Assembly (NCBI RefSeq): GCF_022179285.1
Contig: NZ_BPQO01000005.1
Span: 124,001-188,000, forward strand
DNA length: 64,000 nt
From: Methylobacterium hispanicum
GTDB lineage: Bacteria > Pseudomonadota > Alphaproteobacteria > Rhizobiales > Beijerinckiaceae
Direction of reading: 5' to 3'
The position numbers and the translations under genes were made by a program. Each line of letters starts with the position of its first letter. The stretch's first letter is position 1. Shown here one piece after another: positions 18,123 through 28,404 of this stretch. Below the pieces are notes generated by a model. It saw only the letters and a list, made by a program, of their open reading frames with translations, searched no databases and was not told where the DNA came from.

Positions 18123-19796
18123 TCAGACTTCGACCACCTGCACGTGGCAGGCGGGCTTCTTGCCCCAGGCCTCGTTGACGGCGGTGCGGACGGCCCGGTC
18201 CACCGTCTTCTCGACGCCCTCCGAGTCCTTCAGCTTGCCCTTCGACATCTTGGCCAGCGTGTCGGTGACCGCATCGACCACAGCCTCGATCAGCGGCTCG
18301 CCGGTGCGGCCGCGGTTCGGCAGGCCGATGATGTCGATGGCGGGCTCGCCCAGCACCACGCCGTCCTCGTCGATGGCGATGGCGACCGAGACGAGGCCGG
18401 CCTGAGCGAGCTTGCGCCGCTCGGGGATCGCCCGGTCTTTGTCGTCGATCAGGACGTTGCCGTCCTTGAACAGCCGGCCTGCCTTGACGTGCGTGATCAC
18501 CTCCGGCTTGCCGGGCGCCAGCCGGATCAGGCTGCCGTTGCGCGCCTTGACCACGTTCTGCACGCCCTGCGCCCGGGCGAAGCGGGCGTGCTCGTCGAGG
18601 TGGAGCGCCTCGCCGTGCACGGGGATCGCGGTGCCGGGCCGGGTCCAGGCGTACATCTGGGCCATCTCGTCCCGGCGCGGGTGGCCGGAAACGTGGACGA
18701 GCTCGGTGCGGTCCGTGATGACCTCGACGCCCTGCTCGATCAGGTCGTTAATGATCGAGCCGACGTCCCGCTCGTTGCCGGGGATGGCGCGCGAGGAGAA
18801 GATCACCCGGTCGCCGCCCGCGAGCTGGATGTCGGGATGGTCGCGGCGCGAGACGCGGGCGAGCGCCGCGCGCGGTTCGCCCTGCGAGCCGGTGAGCAGC
18901 GCCACGACCTTCTCGCGCGGCAGGCTCTTCCAGGAATCGGCGCGGCGGAAGTCCGGCAGGCCGTCGAGGTAGCCGCACTCGCGGGCGACGTCGATCACCC
19001 GGTCCATGGCGCGGCCGACCGCGATCACCTCGCGGCCGCAGGCCTGAGCGGCCTCGGCGACCGCGCGGATGCGGGCGACGTTCGACGCGAAGGTCGTGAC
19101 TGCGACGCGGTGGGGCGCCTCGGCAACGATCCGGCGCAGCGTCTGCGAGACCTCGGCCTCGGAGGGCGAGAAGCCCTCTCGGACCACGTTGGTCGAGTCG
19201 CAAACGAGCGCCAGGATGCCCTCGTCGCCGAGCGCGGTGAACGCCTCCGGCGAGGTGACCGAGCCGGCGACCGGCGTCGGGTCGATCTTCCAGTCGCCGG
19301 TGTGCACGACAAGGCCTGCCGCCGTCCGGATCGCGATGGCGTTCGATTCCGGGATCGAGTGCGAGACCGGCACGAATTCGAGGTCGAACGGCCCGACCGT
19401 TACCCGCCGGCCCGGCTTCACCTCACGCAGCTCCACCTTTGGGGCGCCCGGCTCGCCGAGGCGGCGGGTCTCGAGCAGGTTCTTGGCGAAGCGCGTCGCG
19501 TAGACCGGAACCTTCAAGCGCGGCCAGAGCTCGCTGATCGCACCGATATGGTCCTCGTGCGCGTGGGTAATGAAGATCCCGAGAAGGTCCTTGCGGCGCT
19601 CCTCAATGAAGCTGAGATCCGGGAACATCAGGTCGATGCCGGGCATCGCCTCCTCGCCCGCGAAGCCCATGCCGCAATCGACCATGATCCACTTGCGACC
19701 CTTCTCGGGGCCGAAGCCGTAGAGGGCCGCGTTCATCCCGATCTCGCCCACCCCGCCGAGTGGCAGGAAGACGAGTTCGTCCTGTTTCGTTGTCAT
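18123..19796 (-). CDS. rnj: ribonuclease J
   Basis: A 557-residue metallo-beta-lactamase/beta-CASP nuclease with 5'-to-3' exo- and endoribonuclease activity in rRNA maturation and mRNA decay. The zinc motif THAHEDHIG is near residues 77-85; further zinc ligands are in PVSHSIPES and HTGDWKID. The beta-CASP block has LLTGSQGEP and the last motif VHVSGHPRRDEM. The start MTTKQDELVFLPLGG (ATG at 19794-19796) was preferred to an upstream in-frame codon. It lies 13 bp after birA. Confidence 0.95.
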   Translation of the reverse strand: MTTKQDELVFLPLGGVGEIGMNAALYGFGPEKGRKWIMVDCGMGFAGEEAMPGIDLMFPDLSFIEERRKDLLGIFITHAHEDHIGAISELWPRLKVPVYATRFAKNLLETRRLGEPGAPKVELREVKPGRRVTVGPFDLEFVPVSHSIPESNAIAIRTAAGLVVHTGDWKIDPTPVAGSVTSPEAFTALGDEGILALVCDSTNVVREGFSPSEAEVSQTLRRIVAEAPHRVAVTTFASNVARIRAVAEAAQACGREVIAVGRAMDRVIDVARECGYLDGLPDFRRADSWKSLPREKVVALLTGSQGEPRAALARVSRRDHPDIQLAGGDRVIFSSRAIPGNERDVGSIINDLIEQGVEVITDRTELVHVSGHPRRDEMAQMYAWTRPGTAIPVHGEALHLDEHARFARAQGVQNVVKARNGSLIRLAPGKPEVITHVKAGRLFKDGNVLIDDKDRAIPERRKLAQAGLVSVAIAIDEDGVVLGEPAIDIIGLPNRGRTGEPLIEAVVDAVTDTLAKMSKGKLKDSEGVEKTVDRAVRTAVNEAWGKKPACHVQVVEV

Positions 19797-19809
19797 CGTT
19801 CGTCCAACC

Positions 19810-20628
19810 TCACGCCGCCGTTGCGGCCGTTCCAAAATGCACTTCGCCGGCCGTCACCAGCCTGCGTGCACCGTCCGGGGCGGACATGACGAGCCGCCCC
19901 CCCTCGTCGATCTCCTCAAACCGCCCGCGCACGGTCTCCGTGCCGATGCGGACCGCGACGGGCTGACCCAGCCCCGCGGCGCGTGCGAGCCAGCGCCCGC
20001 GAATCCCGTTGAACCCGCGCCCGCCATCCCAGGCGCGCGCAGCCCCGGCCAGCCGGTCGGCCAGAAGTTCCAGCACCGTCTCCGCGTCGGTCGCGTATCC
20101 CGCGCCCTGAAGCGAGACGGCCCGGTCGGCGAACGCCACCGGCACAGCGGCCACGTTGACGCCGAAGCCGATCACGAGCGTGCGGCGCCCGCCCGGCAGC
20201 GTCTCGGCCTCTAGGAGGATGCCAGCGAGCTTCGCATTACCGCAAAGAACGTCGTTCGGCCACTTGAGACGGAAAGATCGGTCCGCGGCGGCCGGATCAC
20301 AGACCGGCGCGGTGCCGCAGGCCGCCTCTATGGCCTCGATCAGGGCGACGCCCGCCACGAAGCCCAGCGTCGCGAGGCGCTCCGGATCGAGGCCGGCGGC
20401 CGGCCAGAGCACGCTCGCCGCGAGGTTGCCGGGGAGCGAGGCCCAGGCGTTCCCGCGCCGGCCCCGTCCCGCCTCCTGGACCCGTGCAGCGATCCAGAGC
20501 GGCCCGGTCTCGCCGGCCCGTGCCACGGCCAACGCCTCCGCGTTGGTCGAGCCGAGGCGCTCATGGACGTGGAGGCGGTGTCCGTCGGCCCGGGCGGCTG
20601 CGCCCAGGCGGTATCCGGTGCGCGTCAG
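19810..20628 (-). CDS. birA: biotin--[acetyl-CoA-carboxylase] ligase
   Basis: Attaches biotin to carboxylase carrier proteins through biotinyl-AMP. The ligase core has GSTNAEAL, the adenylate loop GRGRRGNAW, and KWPNDVL with the catalytic Lys region, followed by the small C-terminal SH3-like domain. There is no N-terminal DNA-binding domain, so it is not a repressor. Between the nuoN stop and the conserved core there is no in-frame ATG, GTG or TTG. A CTG at 20626-20628 overlaps the nuoN TGA as CTGA, analogous to ATGA coupling, and is taken as the likely start. Family certain, start not. Confidence 0.85.
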   Translation of the reverse strand: MTRTGYRLGAAARADGHRLHVHERLGSTNAEALAVARAGETGPLWIAARVQEAGRGRRGNAWASLPGNLAASVLWPAAGLDPERLATLGFVAGVALIEAIEAACGTAPVCDPAAADRSFRLKWPNDVLCGNAKLAGILLEAETLPGGRRTLVIGFGVNVAAVPVAFADRAVSLQGAGYATDAETVLELLADRLAGAARAWDGGRGFNGIRGRWLARAAGLGQPVAVRIGTETVRGRFEEIDEGGRLVMSAPDGARRLVTAGEVHFGTAATAA

Positions 20629-22073
20629 AACAGCGACCTCGCCGCCGCCTCGGCCGCGCCGCGGAGCGGGGCCGGCAACACGAAGAACAGGATCACGACG
20701 ACGCTCGACAGGGCGAGCACGATGCGCAGGCCCGGGGCCATGGCCTCGTAGGGCGCCTTCGGCTCGTCGAAATACATGATCTTGACGATGCGCAGGTAGT
20801 AGTAGGCCCCGACCACGCTGGTCACCACGCCGATCACCGCGAGGGTGAAGAGCTTCGCCTCGATGGCGGCGGCGAAGACGTAGAACTTGCCGAAGAACCC
20901 GGCCAGCGGCGGGATACCGGCGAGCGAGAACATGATCATGGCGAGCAGGAAGGCCAGCCACGGATGGGTGCGCGAGAGGCCCGACAGGTCCTCGATCGTG
21001 TCGAACATCTCGTTCCGGCGGCGCAGCGACAGGATGATCGCGAAGGCGCCGAGCGTCATGGCGAGGTAGATGATCATGTAGATCACCACGCCGAAGATGC
21101 CCTGCTCGGTGCCCGCCGCCAGACCAATCAGCGCGTAGCCGATGTTGCCGATCGACGAGTAGGCCATCAGGCGCTTGATGCTGCGCTGGCCGATCGCCGC
21201 GAAGGAGCCGAGCGCCATCGAGGCGATCGAGATGAAGACGACGATCTGCTGCCAGATCGCGGTGACGTCCGGCAGCGCGCCGATGAAGATCCGCACCGTC
21301 ATGGCGACGGCGGCCATCTTCGGCGCCGAGGCGAAGAACGCGGTCACCGGCGTCGGGGCGCCCTCGTAGACGTCGGGCGTCCACATGTGGAACGGCACGG
21401 CCGACATCTTGAAGGCGACGGCGGCAGCCACGAACACGATGCCGAGCACGATGCCGAAGCCGGCATTGCTCTCGTTCAGCGCCGAGACGATCCCCGGGAA
21501 CGAGACGGTACCGGTGAAGCCGTAGATCAGCGACGAGCCGTAGAGCAGCATGCCGGACGAGAGGGCGCCGAGCACGAAGTACTTGAGGCCGGCCTCCGTC
21601 GAGCGGAGGTCGTCGCGGTGGAACGAGGCGATCACGTAGAGGGCGAGCGACTGCAGCTCGAGGCCGAGATAGAGCGCGATCAGATCGTTGGCCGAGACCA
21701 TCACCATCATGCCGATGGTGGAGAGCACGACGAGGATCGGGAACTCGAACCGGTCGATGCCTGCGCGCTGGAAGTAGTCGCGCGAGAGCAGGATGGTGGC
21801 GGCCGAGCCGAGCAGCACCAGCGCCTTCATCACCTTGGAGAACCCGTCCTGGATGAAGGAGCCCGAGAGCGTCGTCACCTTCACTCCGGGCGCCTGCGAG
21901 ACCACCACGAAGAAGGCCAGCAGGAGCAGCAGGAGCGCGCCGACATTGACGCCCTCCACCGACTTCTCGCCCCGGAAGGCGCCGTAGAGGATCAGCACCA
22001 TCACGCCGGCGCTGAGTATGATCTCAGGCAGGAGCGGCGCCAGGGTGGGGAGCACGGAGTGAACTGTCGGCAT
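20625..22073 (-). CDS. nuoN: NADH-quinone oxidoreductase subunit N
   Basis: One of the three antiporter-like proton-pumping subunits of complex I, in the inner membrane. 482 residues with about 14 transmembrane helices. The Lys-containing helix region KMAAVAMTVRIF and the conserved IGQRSIKRLMAYSSIGNIGYAL are intact. It is the last nuo gene and its stop overlaps the probable birA start. Confidence 0.96.
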   Translation of the reverse strand: MPTVHSVLPTLAPLLPEIILSAGVMVLILYGAFRGEKSVEGVNVGALLLLLLAFFVVVSQAPGVKVTTLSGSFIQDGFSKVMKALVLLGSAATILLSRDYFQRAGIDRFEFPILVVLSTIGMMVMVSANDLIALYLGLELQSLALYVIASFHRDDLRSTEAGLKYFVLGALSSGMLLYGSSLIYGFTGTVSFPGIVSALNESNAGFGIVLGIVFVAAAVAFKMSAVPFHMWTPDVYEGAPTPVTAFFASAPKMAAVAMTVRIFIGALPDVTAIWQQIVVFISIASMALGSFAAIGQRSIKRLMAYSSIGNIGYALIGLAAGTEQGIFGVVIYMIIYLAMTLGAFAIILSLRRRNEMFDTIEDLSGLSRTHPWLAFLLAMIMFSLAGIPPLAGFFGKFYVFAAAIEAKLFTLAVIGVVTSVVGAYYYLRIVKIMYFDEPKAPYEAMAPGLRIVLALSSVVVILFFVLPAPLRGAAEAAARSLF

Positions 22074-22082
22074 CTCTGAATC

Positions 22083-23603
22083 TCAGCGCGCCAGCGGCAG
22101 CGCGTTGGCCGCGGTCTGCGTGGTCGAGAGGGCGGAGCGGATGCCCGTCATCAGGGCCTCCGTGGAGGGCGCGAAGGTGTCGAGGATCGGGGCCGGGTGC
22201 ACGCCGTAATAGATCGTCAGGAAGACGAGTGGCGCCAGGATCAGCTTCTCGCGGTTGTCGAGGTCGAGGATGCCCTGCAGGTTCGGCTTCTCCAGCTTGC
22301 CGTAGATCACCCGGGCGTAGAGCCAGAGCGCGTAGCCCGCCGACAGGATGATGCCGAAGACCGAGAAGAAGGCCACCGTCGGGTTCGCCTTGAAGGCACC
22401 CATCATGGCCAGGAACTCGCCGACGAAGCCGGAGGTGCCGGGGAGGCCGACATTGGCCATGGTGAAGACCATCATGGCGACCGCGTAGAGCGGCATGCGC
22501 TTCACGAGGCCGCCATAGGCCGCGATCTCGCGGGTGTGCATGCGGTCGTAGACCACGCCGACGCCGAGGAAGAGCGCGCCCGACACGATGCCGTGCGAGA
22601 TCATCAGGAACAGCGCGCCCTGGATGCCCTGCTCGTTCAGCGTGAACAGACCCAGCGTCACGAAGCCCATATGCGCCACCGACGAGTAGGCGATCAGCTT
22701 CTTGATGTCGGTCTGCATCATCGCTGTGAGCGAGGTGAAGATGATCGCGATCACCGAGAGGGCGAACACCAGCGGCGCGAACTCCTGGCTGGCGATCGGC
22801 AGCATCGGCAGTGAGATCCGGATGAAGCCGTAGCCGCCCATCTTCAGGAGGATGCCGGCCAGGATCACCGAGCCCGCGGTCGGCGCCTCGACGTGGGCGT
22901 CGGGGAGCCAGGTATGGACCGGCCACATCGGCATCTTCACCGCGAAGGAGGCGAAGAAGGCGAGCCAGAGCCAGGTCTGCATCTGCGCCGGGAAGCGGGT
23001 CTGCAGCAGGGTCGGGATGTCGGTCGTGCCGGCGTGCCAGTACATCGCCATGATGGCGAGGAGCATCAGCACCGAGCCAAGCAGGGTGTAGAGGAAGAAC
23101 TTGAAGCTCGCGTAGATGCGCCGCTTGCCGCCCCAGATGCCGATGATGAGGAACATCGGGATCAGGCCTGCCTCGAAGAACAGGTAGAATAGCACCAGGT
23201 CGAGGGCGCAGAACACGCCGATCATCGTCGTCTCGAGGACGAGGAAGGCGACGAAGTACTCCTTCACGCGGTGCTCGATGGAGTGCCACGACGCGCCGAT
23301 GCAGAAGGGCATTAGGAAGGTCGTGAGCAGCATCAGCGGCATCGAGAAACCGTCGAGGCCGAGCTTGAAGCGGATGTTCTCGGCGAGCCACGCGTGGTTC
23401 TCGACGAGCTGGAAGCTCGGCGAGGCGGCGTCGTAGCGGCCCCAGGCCACCAGCGAGAGCAGGAAGGTGATGATGGTCGTGGCGAGCGCGGCCCAGCGGG
23501 CGTTGCGCTTCACGCTGGCCTCGTCGCCGTTCAGCGTGAGGATGAAGGCGGCGCCGCAGAGCGGGACGATCAGCAGGCCGGAGAGGATGCCGAGGCCGAA
23601 CAT
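22083..23603 (-). CDS. nuoM: NADH-quinone oxidoreductase subunit M
   Basis: Antiporter-like proton-pumping subunit, 506 residues, about 14 helices. The conserved Glu of helix 5 is in the region before [13 protein letters not shown], and [14 protein letters not shown] carries the discontinuous-helix signature. Its ATG shares one base with the nuoL stop (TGATG), so translation is probably coupled. It ends 9 bp before nuoN. Confidence 0.97.
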   Translation of the reverse strand: MFGLGILSGLLIVPLCGAAFILTLNGDEASVKRNARWAALATTIITFLLSLVAWGRYDAASPSFQLVENHAWLAENIRFKLGLDGFSMPLMLLTTFLMPFCIGASWHSIEHRVKEYFVAFLVLETTMIGVFCALDLVLFYLFFEAGLIPMFLIIGIWGGKRRIYASFKFFLYTLLGSVLMLLAIMAMYWHAGTTDIPTLLQTRFPAQMQTWLWLAFFASFAVKMPMWPVHTWLPDAHVEAPTAGSVILAGILLKMGGYGFIRISLPMLPIASQEFAPLVFALSVIAIIFTSLTAMMQTDIKKLIAYSSVAHMGFVTLGLFTLNEQGIQGALFLMISHGIVSGALFLGVGVVYDRMHTREIAAYGGLVKRMPLYAVAMMVFTMANVGLPGTSGFVGEFLAMMGAFKANPTVAFFSVFGIILSAGYALWLYARVIYGKLEKPNLQGILDLDNREKLILAPLVFLTIYYGVHPAPILDTFAPSTEALMTGIRSALSTTQTAANALPLAR

Positions 23604-25699
23604 CAGTGCGCACCCCTGGGGAGACCGGTCATCATGTACCAGCTGATCAGGCCGGCGACGCCGATCAGCATGACGAAGGCGTAGTGGTAGACGTAGCCGG
23701 TCTGGAAGCGGACGACGCCGCGGGTCACGTCGATCACCCGGGCGGCGATGCCGTCAGGCCCGGCGCCGTCGATGGCGCGGCCGTCGACCTGCTTCCAGAG
23801 GAAGATGCCGAAGCCCTTGGCGGGACGCACGAAGATCCGATCGTAGAGCTCGTCGAAATACCACTTGTTGAGCAGGAAGCGGTACAGCGAGGGCTGCTGC
23901 TCGGCGAGCCTATGAGGAAGCTCGGGCCGGCGGATGTACATCCAGAAGGCCACGACGAAGCCGGCGAGCATCATCACGAAGGGCAGCGCGGCGACGAGGC
24001 CCGGCACGTTGTGGATGTCGTGCATGATGTGGTTGTCGGGCCCGTGCGCCAGGGCGTGGCCCCAGAAGGCGTCCATGCCCTCGCCGATGAACCTGTTCTT
24101 GAAGATCAGGCCGGCGAACAGCGCGCCGAAGGCGAGCACCGCGAGCGGGATCGTCATCACGAGCGGGCTCTCGTGGGGCGTGTGGGGCGCGTGGTCGTGG
24201 TGCTCCACGGCCGAGTGCGAGGCCGGCTCGATGTCGTGGCCCTTGTCGTCGTGGGCGACGCCCTCGTGGTGGCCGGGCGCGCCGTCCGCCTCGTGCGCGG
24301 TCGCCGAATGGGCGACGGCCGGGGCGTGGTGATCATCATGGCCGTGCGCGCCGTTATGCACCCAGCGGGCCGGGCCCTCGAAGGTCATGAAGAACAGGCG
24401 CCAGGAGTAGAACGAGGTGAAGAAGGCCGCGATCACGGTGGCGAAGAATGCCAGCGTGTGCCCGGGCCGCGTCGACATGTAGGCCGCCTCGATGATGGCG
24501 TCCTTCGAGTAGTAGCCGGCCGTGAACGGGAAGCCGATCAGCGCGAGCGTTCCGATCGCCATCATGGCGGTGGTGAAGGGAATGTAGGGGCGTAAGCTCC
24601 CCATGTTCCGCATGTCCTGCTCGTGGTGCATCGCGTGGATCACCGAGCCGGCCCCAAGGAACAGCAGCGCCTTGAAGAAGGCGTGCGTGAAGAGGTGGAA
24701 CACGCCCGCCGCGTATGCGCCGACGCCGAGCGCCACGAACATGTAGCCGAGCTGCGAACAGGTCGAGTAGGCGATCACGCGCTTGATGTCGTTCTGCACG
24801 AGGCCGACGGTGGCGGCGAAGAAGGCCGTGATGCCGCCGATCACCGTGACGACGATGAGCGCGTTGGGGGCGAGTTCGAAGAGCGGCGACAGCCTCGCGA
24901 CCATGAAGACGCCGGCGGTGACCATGGTGGCCGCGTGGATGAGCGCCGAGACCGGGGTCGGGCCCTCCATCGCGTCCGGCAGCCAGGTGTGCAGCAGGAA
25001 CTGCGCCGACTTGCCCATCGCGCCCATGAACAGGAGCAGACAGGCCAGCGTGAGCGCGTGCCAGTCGTAGCCGAGGAAGTGGAAGGTCGCGTCCTTGAAC
25101 TCGCCCACCCGCGGGAAGATGCCGTCGAAGCCGACGGCGCCGAACAGGACGAAGACGAGGAAGATGCCGAGCGAGAAGCCGAAATCGCCGACGCGGTTGA
25201 CGATGAAGGCCTTCATCGCGGCGGCGTTGGCCGAGGGCTTCTCGTACCAGAAGCCGATCAGCAGGTAGGAGGCGAGGCCGACGCCCTCCCAGCCGAAGAA
25301 CATCTGCACGAGGTTGTCGGCCGTCACCAGCATCAGCATGGCGAAGGTGAAGAGTGACAGGTAGGCGAAGAACCGCGGCCGGTGCGGGTCCTCGTGCATG
25401 TAGCCGATGGAGTAGAGGTGCACGAGCGTCGACACCGAGGTCACGACGACGAGCATCACCCGGGTCAGCGTGTCGATCCGGAAGGCCCAGTCGACCGTGA
25501 GGTCGCCGGCCGTGAACCACGTCGCGACCTGCACGCGGACGGCCTCGCCGCCCTCGATGAACACGCCCCAGGACAGGAGCGCCGCGAAGGCGAGGCAGGC
25601 GGTGGTGACGTACTCGCTCGCCCGCGCGCCGATGAGGCGGCCGAACAGCCCGGCGACGAGCGCGCCGATGAGCGGGAAGAAGACGATCGCGTGATACAT
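23603..25699 (-). CDS. nuoL: NADH-quinone oxidoreductase subunit L
   Basis: The distal proton-pumping subunit with the long lateral helix, 698 residues. The N-terminal family block [15 protein letters not shown] and the antiporter core [20 protein letters not shown] are intact. Between helices, about residues 446-510, is an insert very rich in His, Asp and Ala (for example [20 protein letters not shown]), not needed in the E. coli protein. Stop and nuoM start overlap; the gene lies 89 bp after nuoK. Confidence 0.97.
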   Translation of the reverse strand: MYHAIVFFPLIGALVAGLFGRLIGARASEYVTTACLAFAALLSWGVFIEGGEAVRVQVATWFTAGDLTVDWAFRIDTLTRVMLVVVTSVSTLVHLYSIGYMHEDPHRPRFFAYLSLFTFAMLMLVTADNLVQMFFGWEGVGLASYLLIGFWYEKPSANAAAMKAFIVNRVGDFGFSLGIFLVFVLFGAVGFDGIFPRVGEFKDATFHFLGYDWHALTLACLLLFMGAMGKSAQFLLHTWLPDAMEGPTPVSALIHAATMVTAGVFMVARLSPLFELAPNALIVVTVIGGITAFFAATVGLVQNDIKRVIAYSTCSQLGYMFVALGVGAYAAGVFHLFTHAFFKALLFLGAGSVIHAMHHEQDMRNMGSLRPYIPFTTAMMAIGTLALIGFPFTAGYYSKDAIIEAAYMSTRPGHTLAFFATVIAAFFTSFYSWRLFFMTFEGPARWVHNGAHGHDDHHAPAVAHSATAHEADGAPGHHEGVAHDDKGHDIEPASHSAVEHHDHAPHTPHESPLVMTIPLAVLAFGALFAGLIFKNRFIGEGMDAFWGHALAHGPDNHIMHDIHNVPGLVAALPFVMMLAGFVVAFWMYIRRPELPHRLAEQQPSLYRFLLNKWYFDELYDRIFVRPAKGFGIFLWKQVDGRAIDGAGPDGIAARVIDVTRGVVRFQTGYVYHYAFVMLIGVAGLISWYMMTGLPRGAH

Positions 25700-25788
25700 C
25701 GTTCTCTTAGCAGTCCGGCCTCGGGGCGCGCGGAGGCATGCCGCGAACCCTCGGGTTTCAGGTCAGGGCGAGTCGGCTCTGGGCGCCT

Positions 25789-26094
25789 CTAGCCCTTCAT
25801 CATGCTCACGTCCTCGACCGCGATGGAGCCGCGGTTGCGGAAGAACACCACCAGGATGGCGAGGCCGATGGCGGCCTCGGCGGCGGCCACGGTCAGCACG
25901 AAGAGCGCGAAGACCTGGCCGGTGATGTCGTTGAGGTGGGTCGAGAACGCCACGAGGTTGATATTCACCGCGAGCAGGATCAGCTCGACCGACATCAGGA
26001 TTACGATGATATTCTTGCGGTTGATGAAGATGCCGAGCACGCCAAGCGTGAACAGGATCGCCGCGACGGTGAGGTAGTGGCTCAGGCCGATCAT
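25789..26094 (-). CDS. nuoK: NADH-quinone oxidoreductase subunit K
   Basis: A 101-residue membrane subunit with three transmembrane helices. The two conserved buried glutamates of the proton path are in [14 protein letters not shown] and [13 protein letters not shown]. Length is normal. It is 17 bp downstream of nuoJ. Confidence 0.96.
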   Translation of the reverse strand: MIGLSHYLTVAAILFTLGVLGIFINRKNIIVILMSVELILLAVNINLVAFSTHLNDITGQVFALFVLTVAAAEAAIGLAILVVFFRNRGSIAVEDVSMMKG

Positions 26095-26111
26095 GGTGCT
26101 GTCCTCGCTCC

Positions 26112-26732
26112 TCAGACCTCGACGCCCTGGCGCGAGGGCACCTTGCGGTTCTCCACGGCCATGCCTTGCGTGCGGGCGTTCTGCACGGCGATGTTCTGAC
26201 GCTTCACGCCGGGGCGGTCGCGCAGGGTCAGCACGATGGCGCCGATCATAGCGACGAGCAGGATCAGCCCGGCGAGCTGGAAGAAGTAGACGTACTCCGT
26301 GTAGAGCACCCGGCCGAGCGCGGCCGTGTTCGTCAGGTTCTCGGCAGCGGCCGGGTTGCCCAGCGGCGTCTGAACGAGGCCCGGATCGATGGTCCAGGAG
26401 CCTACAACCAGCAGGATCTCGATCAGGAAGATCACCCCGATCAGCGCGCCGACCGGCAGGTATTGCTGGAAGCCCTGGCGTAGCTCGGCGAAATCCACGT
26501 CGAGCATCATCACGACGAAGAGGAACAGCACCGCGACGGCGCCGACATAGACGACCACCAGGATCATGGCCAGGAACTCGGCGCCCATCAGGACGAAGAG
26601 TCCTGCGGCATTCACGAAGGCGAGGATCAGGAACAGAACCGACGCCACGGGGTTTCGGGAGGCGATCACCATGAACCCGGAGGCGATGGCGACCCCCGCG
26701 AACAGGTAGAAGAAGGCGGCTGCTGCGGTCAT
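26112..26732 (-). CDS. nuoJ: NADH-quinone oxidoreductase subunit J
   Basis: A five-helix membrane subunit, 206 residues from the ATG at 26730-26732 ([19 protein letters not shown]). The conserved helix 3 with the pi-bulge is in [20 protein letters not shown]. The open frame continues upstream through the nuoI-nuoJ spacer, but the family alignment begins at this ATG. The basic C-terminal tail is somewhat long. Confidence 0.95.
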   Translation of the reverse strand: MTAAAAFFYLFAGVAIASGFMVIASRNPVASVLFLILAFVNAAGLFVLMGAEFLAMILVVVYVGAVAVLFLFVVMMLDVDFAELRQGFQQYLPVGALIGVIFLIEILLVVGSWTIDPGLVQTPLGNPAAAENLTNTAALGRVLYTEYVYFFQLAGLILLVAMIGAIVLTLRDRPGVKRQNIAVQNARTQGMAVENRKVPSRQGVEV

Positions 26733-26859
26733 GCGCTTGTCAGGATCGGCCGCGCGGGGCGGCCCCTTCTGCCTCGTGGGTGGACACGGCCAGCGCGGGC
26801 TGGCCGTCCTATAGAACCGGGGTCCCCGCCACACAAGGCGCCGAGGAAGCTTGTCCCTG

Positions 26860-27348
26860 TCAGCGGTAGGGGGCGTCCATCGCGATGTTGCGGGCGATCT
26901 CGCGCTCCCAGCGATCGCCGTTCAGCAGGAGCTTCTGCTTGTCGTAGAGCAGCTCCTCGCGGGTCTCGACCGAGAACTCGAAGTTCGGACCCTCGACGAT
27001 GGCGTCCACGGGGCAGGCCTCCTGGCACATGCCGCAGTAGATGCACTTCACCATGTCGATGTCGTAGCGCGTGGTGCGCCGCGTGCCGTCATTGCGGCGC
27101 GGGCCCGCCTCGATGGTGATGGCCTGGGCCGGGCAGATCGCCTCGCAGAGCTTGCAGGCGATGCAGCGCTCCTCGCCGTTCGGGTAGCGGCGCAGCGCGT
27201 GCTCGCCCCGGAAGCGCGGGCCGCGGTGGCCCATCTCGAAGGGGTAGTTGATCGTCGCCTTCGGCTTGAAGAAGTACTTCATGGCGAGGACGAACCCCGA
27301 CACGAACTCCTTCAGGAGAAGGCTCCTGGCGACCTGATCGAGCTTCAT
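26860..27348 (-). CDS. nuoI: NADH-quinone oxidoreductase subunit I
   Basis: A 162-residue ferredoxin-like subunit of the peripheral arm carrying two [4Fe-4S] clusters (N6a and N6b). Cysteine ligands are at 62, 65, 68, 72 and 102, 105, 108, 112 in the CxxCxxCxxxCP pattern. The clusters hand electrons to NuoB. Length is typical for alphaproteobacteria. Confidence 0.97.
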   Translation of the reverse strand: MKLDQVARSLLLKEFVSGFVLAMKYFFKPKATINYPFEMGHRGPRFRGEHALRRYPNGEERCIACKLCEAICPAQAITIEAGPRRNDGTRRTTRYDIDMVKCIYCGMCQEACPVDAIVEGPNFEFSVETREELLYDKQKLLLNGDRWEREIARNIAMDAPYR

Positions 27349-27370
27349 GCCCGAATCTCCGATGTTGCTG

Positions 27371-28393
27371 TCACGCTCCCGGCGCGAGGCCGGTGAGCTT
27401 GAGGACGAAGGCGACGACGACGACCGAGATCAGCGAGAGGGGCAGGAACACCTTCCAGCCGAGGCGCATGAGCTGGTCGTAGCGGTAGCGCGGCACCATG
27501 GCCTTCACCATGGCGATCATGAAGAACAGGAAGCTCGCTTTAAGGGCGAACCAGATCAGGCCCGGTACCCAGGTGAAGGGCGCGAACGGGATCGGCGAGA
27601 GCCAGCCGCCGAGGAACAGCACGGTCCCGAGCGCACACATGGTCATGATGGCCACGTACTCGCCCAGCATGAAGAGCAGGTACGGCGTCGAGGAGTACTC
27701 GACCATGTAGCCGGCCACCAGCTCCGACTCGGCCTCCGGCAAGTCGAAGGGCGGGCGGTTCGTCTCGGCGAGCGCAGAGATGAAGAACACCACGAACATC
27801 GGGAACAGCCAGAGCCAGTACCACCCGAACAGGCCGAGGCTGGTGTCCTGCGCCATCACGATGCGCGAGAGGTTGAGCGAGCCGGCGCAGAGCAGGACGC
27901 AGATGATCACGAAGCCGAGCGAGACCTCGTAGGAGATCATCTGCGCGGCCGAGCGCAGCGCGCCCAGGAAGGCGTATTTCGAGTTCGAGGCCCAGCCGCC
28001 CATGATGACGCCGTAGACGCCCAAGCTGGAGATCGCGAAGATGTAGGTGATGCCGACGTTGATATCGGCGATCGCCCACCCTTCCGCGAGCGGGATCACC
28101 GCCCAGGAGGCGAGCGCCAGCGTGGCGAAGACGAGCGGCGCCAGCAGGTAGATGCCCTTGTTGGCGCCCGCCGGGATCACCGGCTCCTTGATCACGAACT
28201 TGATCAGGTCGGCGAACGACTGGAACAGGCCCCAGGGCCCGACCACGTTCGGGCCGCGGCGCAGCTGCACGGCCGCCCAGATCTTGCGGTCGGCGAGCAG
28301 CGCGTAGGCGATGAAGACAAGGAGCGCGGAGAGGAGTACGAGGCTCTTCAGCGCGATCAGGAGCACCGTCCCGACGATCTCGAGGGTTGTCAT
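27371..28393 (-). CDS. nuoH: NADH-quinone oxidoreductase subunit H
   Basis: The membrane subunit that forms much of the quinone chamber, 340 residues, eight helices. The conserved [14 protein letters not shown] and the acidic loop [20 protein letters not shown], which borders the quinone site, are intact. The start is the ATG at 28391-28393, 11 bp after nuoG. Confidence 0.97.
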   Translation of the reverse strand: MTTLEIVGTVLLIALKSLVLLSALLVFIAYALLADRKIWAAVQLRRGPNVVGPWGLFQSFADLIKFVIKEPVIPAGANKGIYLLAPLVFATLALASWAVIPLAEGWAIADINVGITYIFAISSLGVYGVIMGGWASNSKYAFLGALRSAAQMISYEVSLGFVIICVLLCAGSLNLSRIVMAQDTSLGLFGWYWLWLFPMFVVFFISALAETNRPPFDLPEAESELVAGYMVEYSSTPYLLFMLGEYVAIMTMCALGTVLFLGGWLSPIPFAPFTWVPGLIWFALKASFLFFMIAMVKAMVPRYRYDQLMRLGWKVFLPLSLISVVVVAFVLKLTGLAPGA

Positions 28394-28404
28394 CGGCGGT
28401 GCTC

